DNA of 26,672 bases from an uncultured Collinsella sp. (GTDB lineage: Bacteria; Actinomycetota; Coriobacteriia; Coriobacteriales; Coriobacteriaceae). The notes below the pieces were generated by a model. The model was given only the letters and a program-made list of their open reading frames with translations. It searched no databases and was not told the origin of the DNA. The stretch is taken from assembly GCA_902479095.1 (NCBI GenBank), contig CABSNL010000026.1:1-26672 (forward strand). The letters run 5' to 3'. Positions 21,827 through 26,672 of this stretch are shown here, piece after piece (position 1 is the stretch's first letter; each line of letters opens with the position of its first letter). A program made the position numbers and the translations under genes.

Positions 21827-24826
21827 CTATTTCTTAAGAAGGTACGAATAGTTGTCGCGCACAGCCCTGATGGTCAGGCGGACGGCCTCGGGAAGACCGG
21901 CGTTGACGGCATCGACCGAGACGGTGCGGACCGTGTCGGCGACGCGGACCTTAAAGTGATCCTCGTCCACGGCCAGGAAGCCCTCGTTTTCGGAGTTCTC
22001 CATGTCCTCCTCGCTCCAGAACAGGGTGAGCTTGTCCTTGTAGGGACGGCCCTCCTGGTAGGGGCAGAACACGGCGCAGTTACCGCACTCGTTGCACATG
22101 CCGTCGACGTGAATGACCTGATACTTGGCCAGGCCCGGCACCTTAATGGCAACGTTGGCGCGGTTGGGGCACACGTCGCAGCAGACCTCGCACACCGAGC
22201 CGCAGCCCAGGCAGCGAGTCTTGGTGCAGTTGCGCTTGTCGCGGCACAACGACCCCTTGCGCTCGTAGCAGGCGTCCTCGCGACCGGCCTGAGCATTCTG
22301 GTCGGCGTACTTGTTAAAGTCCACACCGGCGATGGCACGGGCGACCTCGGCAGCGTCGGCGATAGCCTCGACCACGGTGGCAGGACCGCGACGGCAGTCA
22401 CCGGCAGCCCAGACGCCCTCGACGCCGGTGGAGATGGCAGCAAGGCGGCCGCGACGGTCGTGCTCGACGCCCGCGGCATCGTACAGGCTGGCATCGATGC
22501 CCTCGCCCACGGCGCAGATCACCGTGGTGGCGGAAAGCTCGACGGTCTCGCCCGTGGCGACGGGGCTGCGACGGCCGCTTGCATCCGGCTCGCCAAGCTC
22601 CATAACGTCGCAGGTCAGCACGGCGCCGTTAAGCGCCTTGGGGGCCAGCAGCTCGCAGAACTCAACACCGTCGGCAAGAGCAAGATCAAGCTCTTCCTCG
22701 TCAGCGGGCATCTGCTTCTTGGTGCGGCGATACACCAGGCGCACGTTCTTCACACCAGCCAGGCGCTTGGCCACGCGAGCCGCGTCCATGGCGGTGTTGC
22801 CGGCGCCAATGACTACGACGTCCTCGCCCAGCTCGAGCTTCTCGCCCTTCTTGGCGGCCTCGAGGAACTCCAGCACGTCGAGCTCGGCACCCTCGCCCAG
22901 GCCCGCAGAGCCGGGCATCCAGGCACCGGTGGCCACGACCACGTCGGTAAAGCCCTGGGCCTTGAGCTCGTCGATGGACTCCACGCGGGCGTTGAGCTGC
23001 ACCTTGGCACCAAAGGCCAGGCAGAGCTCTGCGTCGTGGGAGATATCGTCGCTGGCGATACGGAACTCGGGGATCACGTGACGGACCACGCCTCCGAGCG
23101 AGTCGCGGGCCTCGAAGATGGTGACGGGCACGCCGGCACGCGTCAGGAAGAACGCCGTCGCCAGGCCGGCCGGGCCGCCGCCGATAACGGCAACGTTGCG
23201 CTCGCCGTCGTTTGCGATGGCCTGGGCGCGCAGCTTGGGCAGCACGGCGGTCATGGCCTCGCGGGCGGCCTTGAGCTTGCTGGCGCGGATCTGGGCGCCC
23301 TCGGGCTCGTAAAATACACGCTCGCAGGCACGGCCGCAGGGATGCGGGCAGATGGTGCCGGTGATAAACGGCAGGGCGTTGCGCTCGATGATGATGTTGA
23401 GCGCGTCCTCGTAGCGGCCCTCGTCAACAGCCGCCAGGTAGGCAGGAATGTCCTGCTGGATGGGGCAGCTCGTGCGGCACGGCGTGGTAAAGCAGTCGGA
23501 AAGCGGGCTCTTGCCGGCAACCTTGCGATCGGGCAGCGGGCGCAGCGGCTTCTTGTAGAGCGGGTTGGTGAGCGAGTCGGTCTGAATCGCAGTCACGGCC
23601 TCGAGAGAGACGCCCGCGAACGGCTTACCATCCAGGTCGGTAAACTCGCCTGCCATCTGGCTAAAGCGCTCGTAGCCACCGGGCTTGAGCACGTCGGTCG
23701 CCAGGGTGACGGGCCAAATGCCGGCATCGTACAGGGCGCGGATGTTGTAGACCGTGGCACCGCCGGAGTAACTGATACGCAGCTTGCCATCGAACTGCTC
23801 GGTAATGCGGCGGGCAGCCTCGATGGTCAGCGAGAACAGCGAACGGCCGGACATGTACATCTCGGTGGAGGGCAGCTCGTTTCTCGTCACGTCGACGGGG
23901 AACGTGTTGGTCAGCTTGACGCCAAACTCCAGGCCGCGCTCGGCGCACAGGGCAATCAGGCGCTCGAACATGGGCACGGCATCGGCCCACTGCAGGTCCT
24001 CGCGGAAGTGTGTGTCATCGAAGACGATGTAGTCAAAACCCAGCTCGTTCAGACGCTGGCGGGCAAACTCATAGCCCAGCAGCGTGGGGTTGCACTTGAT
24101 GTAGGTGTTGAGGCCCTTCTCGGTGATCAGATAGGTCGCGATGCGCTCGATCTCCGCCGGCGGGCAGCCATGCAGCGTGGACTCGGTAATGGAGTTGGAG
24201 ACGCGCGCCGGGATGGACTCGACAAACGCGGCATCGACATGCTCAAACTTGTCCAGGTTAGCGAGCGCCCACGTGCGGCACTCGTTCCAGACGTCGGAGC
24301 CGCTGGCGTCCTTCATGCCCTCGATGTAGGCATCGACCTTGGGGCTCATAATACCCTCGAGGTCATAGCCCACCGACATGTTGAAGACAAAGCCGTCCGG
24401 GCTGCCCAGACCGTACTCGCGAGCGATCAGGTGGCAGGCAAACCATGCCTTCACGTACTCGGCAAAGGCCTGCGGAACCTCGAGCTCGGTCGACCACTCG
24501 CAGTTGTAGCACTCGTCCTGCGCCACAATGCAGGGCTTGTTAACGCACTTGGAGAGCTCCTCGCCGTCCATAACCTGAACGGTCTTAAGCTCAAAGAAGC
24601 GGGAACCGGCCACATAAGAGGCCACGATGTTCTGGGCAAGCTGCGTATTGGGACCGGCGGCCGGGCCAAACGGGGTCTCGATGCGCTCGTCAAAAATGGG
24701 AAGCGCGCCCCCCTGGTTGGTCGTGACCATCTTGCGCACGCCAAAGATGGCGTCCTGGGTCTTGTGCTCCTCGATGATCCAGTTCATCAGCTGCGAAAAC
24801 GGGATCGGCCTCATGATGTCGCTCAT
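21827..24826 (-). CDS. ygfK: YgfK, flavin and iron-sulfur oxidoreductase (putative selenate reductase subunit)
   Basis: A 999-residue protein, near the size of E. coli YgfK. The N-terminal half has a dihydroorotate-dehydrogenase-like look (GPAAGPNTQLAQN at 55-67, FFELKT at 77-82). A Cys-rich linker (C445, C450, C454, C493, C497, C501) leads into a GltD-like module with FAD motif GGGPAG (549-554) and NAD(P) motif GAGNTAMDAA (674-683). C-terminal cluster motifs include C872-C886 and CNECGNC (911-917, C921). This recalls dihydropyrimidine dehydrogenase in a different domain order. The start at 24826 follows AGAGAGGAG. The family name 'selenate reductase' rests on genetics; electron transfer with, or reduction of, a purine is the likelier job in this operon. 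Confidence 0.93.
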   Translation of the reverse strand: MSDIMRPIPFSQLMNWIIEEHKTQDAIFGVRKMVTTNQGGALPIFDERIETPFGPAAGPNTQLAQNIVASYVAGSRFFELKTVQVMDGEELSKCVNKPCIVAQDECYNCEWSTELEVPQAFAEYVKAWFACHLIAREYGLGSPDGFVFNMSVGYDLEGIMSPKVDAYIEGMKDASGSDVWNECRTWALANLDKFEHVDAAFVESIPARVSNSITESTLHGCPPAEIERIATYLITEKGLNTYIKCNPTLLGYEFARQRLNELGFDYIVFDDTHFREDLQWADAVPMFERLIALCAERGLEFGVKLTNTFPVDVTRNELPSTEMYMSGRSLFSLTIEAARRITEQFDGKLRISYSGGATVYNIRALYDAGIWPVTLATDVLKPGGYERFSQMAGEFTDLDGKPFAGVSLEAVTAIQTDSLTNPLYKKPLRPLPDRKVAGKSPLSDCFTTPCRTSCPIQQDIPAYLAAVDEGRYEDALNIIIERNALPFITGTICPHPCGRACERVFYEPEGAQIRASKLKAAREAMTAVLPKLRAQAIANDGERNVAVIGGGPAGLATAFFLTRAGVPVTIFEARDSLGGVVRHVIPEFRIASDDISHDAELCLAFGAKVQLNARVESIDELKAQGFTDVVVATGAWMPGSAGLGEGAELDVLEFLEAAKKGEKLELGEDVVVIGAGNTAMDAARVAKRLAGVKNVRLVYRRTKKQMPADEEELDLALADGVEFCELLAPKALNGAVLTCDVMELGEPDASGRRSPVATGETVELSATTVICAVGEGIDASLYDAAGVEHDRRGRLAAISTGVEGVWAAGDCRRGPATVVEAIADAAEVARAIAGVDFNKYADQNAQAGREDACYERKGSLCRDKRNCTKTRCLGCGSVCEVCCDVCPNRANVAIKVPGLAKYQVIHVDGMCNECGNCAVFCPYQEGRPYKDKLTLFWSEEDMENSENEGFLAVDEDHFKVRVADTVRTVSVDAVNAGLPEAVRLTIRAVRDNYSYLLKK

Positions 24827-24924
24827 AATGAGCTCCTCTCTGTAACGCCCGGCGAGACCGCGCGGCGGGCGCAAATACGGTGTAGCGCTAGCACAGCGCC
24901 GGCGACCCCGCGGAGGCCGCCTAT

Positions 24925-24960
24925 ACGCGCGTCGGATGCGGCGAAACACCCGACGCGCGT
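24925..24960. other. Perfect 11-bp hairpin between ssnA and ygfK
   Basis: Arms ACGCGCGTCGG and CCGACGCGCGT pair fully around a 14-base loop. There is no T-tract, so it is more likely an intergenic hairpin that tunes message stability or partial termination than a full terminator. The rest of 24827-24974 holds the ygfK ribosome site. Confidence 0.55.
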
Positions 24961-24974
24961 GAATCTACTTGTAA

Positions 24975-26330
24975 TTAGTAGGCGCGATCGTTGAGCGTGC
25001 TCCAGAGCTTCTTGGACTCAGCCATGGTCCACGCGTTGATCTTTTCCTCATCAATACCAACAAACTCGCGATCCTTGTACAGGACGCGGCCGTTGATGAT
25101 GGTGGTGCGGCAGTTTTTGCCCATCATGCCAAAGAGCATGTGGCCGTCGATGTTCTCCTCGCTCAGCGGCGTAAAGGGCTTGTAGTCCATGACGATGACG
25201 TCGGCGGCAGCGCCGGCCTCGAGCACACCGAGCTTGCGATCGAAGTACTTGCTCGCCATCTTGGCGTTGTTCTCGAACAGCATGGTCATGGCCTCGCACC
25301 AGCCCACGTTGGGCATGGCGGCGTTGTGACGCTGAATGATCAGGAAGACCTTAAGGCTCTCGAGCATATCGTGGGTGTAGGCGTCGGTGCCCATGCACAC
25401 GGGGATGCCGCGGCGGAAGAACTCGAGCACGGGGGCGCAGCCCACGGCGTTACCCATATTGGATTCGGGGTTGTTGACGAGCCAGGTGCCGGACTCCTTG
25501 ACGATATCCATCTCGGCAGGCGTCACGTGGATGCAGTGGCCCAGCATGGTGTCAGGACCCAGCAGGTTGTGCTGCAGCAGGCGCTCGACGGGGCTGATGC
25601 CGCCGCGGTTGAGGCGGGAATCCCACACGTCGTTCATGCCCTCGCACACGTGGATGTGGAAGCCGGTCAGACCGTTGTTGGCCTCGGCCATCTTGTCCAT
25701 GGTCTCGTCCGAAAGCGTAAAGGTAGCATGTCCGCCAAACATGGCGGCGATCATGTGGTTGTCGTTATCGCGACGCTCTTTGGCGGCCCACTGGGCAAAC
25801 TCGGCGTTCTCGGCAATGGCCTGGTCGCATTTTTCCTGGCCGCGGCGATCGGAGACCTCGTAGCACAGGCACGAACGCATGCCCAGCTCCTGAGCTGCGT
25901 CCTTAATGGTAAAGAGGCTTCCCGGGATCTCGCAGAAGCTCGCATGGTGATCGAAGATCGTGGTGACGCCATCGCGGATGGAGTCAAGAATCGTGGCGTA
26001 GGCGCTGGCCTTGGTGCCGTCGAGCGTCAGGTTGTCGTCGATCTTCCACCACTGCTGCTCAAGATTCTCCAGGAAGTTGGTGGGGTTGCAGCCCTTAATG
26101 GCAAGGCCGCGGGCCAGACCCGAGTAGATGTGGGTGTGGCAGTTGATGAGTCCGGGCATGATGAGGTTGCCCTGGGCGTCGACGTACTCGGCATCCGGGT
26201 ACTTGGCCTTGAGCTCGCACTCGGGACCTACTTCGACGATCGTATCTCCGTCAATGGCGACCGCACCGTTTGGAATGAACGGGGCCTGAGCGTTGCGAGT
26301 AAAGACGGAACCGTTAGCGACCAGAAGCAT
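24975..26330 (-). CDS. ssnA: SsnA, amidohydrolase/aminohydrolase
   Basis: A 451-residue amidohydrolase of the SsnA family, related to guanine and chlorohydrolase-type deaminases. Predicted metal ligands are H65 and H67 in NCHTH, H225 or H227 in FHIHVCE, H265 or H268 in GHCIH, and D316 in MGTDAYTH, the pattern of a mononuclear-metal deaminase. The start at 26330 is preferred because AAGGGAG lies upstream at normal spacing; another ATG six codons earlier lacks one. The family is tied to the selenium-dependent Mo hydroxylase gene set in E. coli (ygfK-ssnA-xdhD). It likely deaminates or opens a purine-derived ring; the substrate is not settled from sequence. It is transcribed with ygfK. Confidence 0.93.
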   Translation of the reverse strand: MLLVANGSVFTRNAQAPFIPNGAVAIDGDTIVEVGPECELKAKYPDAEYVDAQGNLIMPGLINCHTHIYSGLARGLAIKGCNPTNFLENLEQQWWKIDDNLTLDGTKASAYATILDSIRDGVTTIFDHHASFCEIPGSLFTIKDAAQELGMRSCLCYEVSDRRGQEKCDQAIAENAEFAQWAAKERRDNDNHMIAAMFGGHATFTLSDETMDKMAEANNGLTGFHIHVCEGMNDVWDSRLNRGGISPVERLLQHNLLGPDTMLGHCIHVTPAEMDIVKESGTWLVNNPESNMGNAVGCAPVLEFFRRGIPVCMGTDAYTHDMLESLKVFLIIQRHNAAMPNVGWCEAMTMLFENNAKMASKYFDRKLGVLEAGAAADVIVMDYKPFTPLSEENIDGHMLFGMMGKNCRTTIINGRVLYKDREFVGIDEEKINAWTMAESKKLWSTLNDRAY

Positions 26331-26525
26331 AAATGCTCCCTTCAACATCAGGGGCGGGGTTTGACACCTCTGACATAGCGGAGTGCGAAGCGCCGGCCTA
26401 CACCGGAAACGGGCCCTCTCCCGTCAACGCTTCACCAAAGGGACAAACCCTTTGAAGTGCGGCTTGGCGCCGCATGACGTCGGCGGACGAGGCGATGCGT
26501 CCGCCGACGAATAGCACCGAATTGG
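26331..26525 (-). promoter_or_regulatory. Intergenic leader of ssnA with two hairpins
   Basis: This 195-base gap contains a hairpin with CTTC/GAAG and AAAGGG/CCCTTT arms (26430-26457) and a perfect 11-bp hairpin GTCGGCGGACG/CGTCCGCCGAC (26479-26508). Neither has a T-tract on the minus strand. No copy of the AACAAA-N3-TTTGTT operator and no strong promoter were found, so ssnA may be read from the upstream gene. Confidence 0.45.
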
Positions 26526-26626
26526 TTACTTCTTGCTCTCGGGCAAGACCAGATCCACGGCAGCGTCCTTGGCAGCATCGATGTGCTGAGCCACGACCGG
26601 CGTCTGCGGAAGGATCAGGTTAAGGA
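26526..26626 (-). CDS. C-terminal fragment, probable nucleobase permease
   Basis: Only the last 32 or so codons are present, ending at a TAA (26526-26528) and cut at the right by the adapter. The readable end (LNLILPQTP then VVAQHIDAAKDAAVD) has the LNLILP-type close seen at the C-terminus of NCS2 uracil/xanthine permeases, and its location next to ssnA suits a xanthine or urate transporter. Too little is left for firm assignment. Confidence 0.45.
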
Positions 26627-26672
26627 CTGTCTCTTATACACATCTGACGCTGCCGACGAAGCTAGAAGTGTA
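26627..26672 (-). other. Nextera read-1 adapter with i5 index (artefact)
   Basis: Bases 26627-26645 are the reverse complement of the Tn5 mosaic end, and 26646-26659 that of the read-1 handle. The last 13 bases read in reverse complement as TACAC then TTCTAGCT, that is the end of the P5 primer plus an 8-base i5 index. The segment is not genomic. Confidence 0.99.

Noticed and set aside
18315..24994. Long plus-strand open frames opposite xdhD and ygfK (over 1000 codons each)
   Set aside because: Antisense shadows of strongly supported oxidoreductase genes; composition is His/Gly/Ala-rich without motifs.

Overview
This is a high-GC bacterial contig whose gene content, start signals and base composition fit a gut Coriobacteriia member, most likely Collinsella. 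That genus call is inference; no rRNA or other phylogenetic marker is present. Bases 1-38 and 26627-26672 are not genomic. Both are Illumina Nextera read-1 adapter in opposite orientations, so the genomic insert is about 39-26626. The adapter truncates the gene at each end and gives the leftmost protein an artificial C-terminus.

The two flanks carry the anaerobic purine/urate degradation gene set (the ygeW/ygeX/ygeY/ygfK/ssnA/hyuA/xdhD set of E. coli, linked in 2023 to urate breakdown by gut anaerobes). All of these enzyme genes are on the minus strand. The right block, in transcription order, is the tail of a probable nucleobase permease, ssnA, ygfK, a four-cluster ferredoxin and a fused [2Fe-2S]/molybdopterin dehydrogenase. 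The left block is ygeX, ygeY, ygeW, a terminator, mocA and hyuA. A plus-strand YheO-like PAS/HTH regulator diverges from ygeX across an intergenic region with two perfect AACAAA-N3-TTTGTT palindromes, the best candidate operators. A plausible scheme is: permease imports urate or xanthine; the Mo enzyme, ferredoxin and YgfK handle purine redox chemistry; SsnA and HyuA open rings; YgeY, YgeW and YgeX take ureido/diaminopropionate intermediates to ammonia, pyruvate and perhaps carbamoyl phosphate. MocA would supply the cytosine dinucleotide form of the Mo cofactor.

The two metabolic blocks are separated by about 10 kb of accessory DNA (about 8.3-18.5 kb). It holds a small orphan ORF behind a 3 x 33-bp array, a single-chain DUF262/DUF1524 (GmrSD-like) nuclease, a 787-aa unrecognised protein with a glycine-zipper-like hydrophobic segment, a frameshifted small ORF, a DnaQ-type exonuclease, an AAA_14/DUF4143 ATPase behind a 23-bp tandem array, and an archaeal-type ATPase/DUF234 protein behind a perfect 25-bp inverted repeat. 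This looks like a defence or selfish-gene island; no transposase, integrase, tRNA or CRISPR was seen. The most interesting unexplained items are the exonuclease/small ORF/glycine-zipper/DUF262 group and the distinct cis-elements preceding the ATPases.
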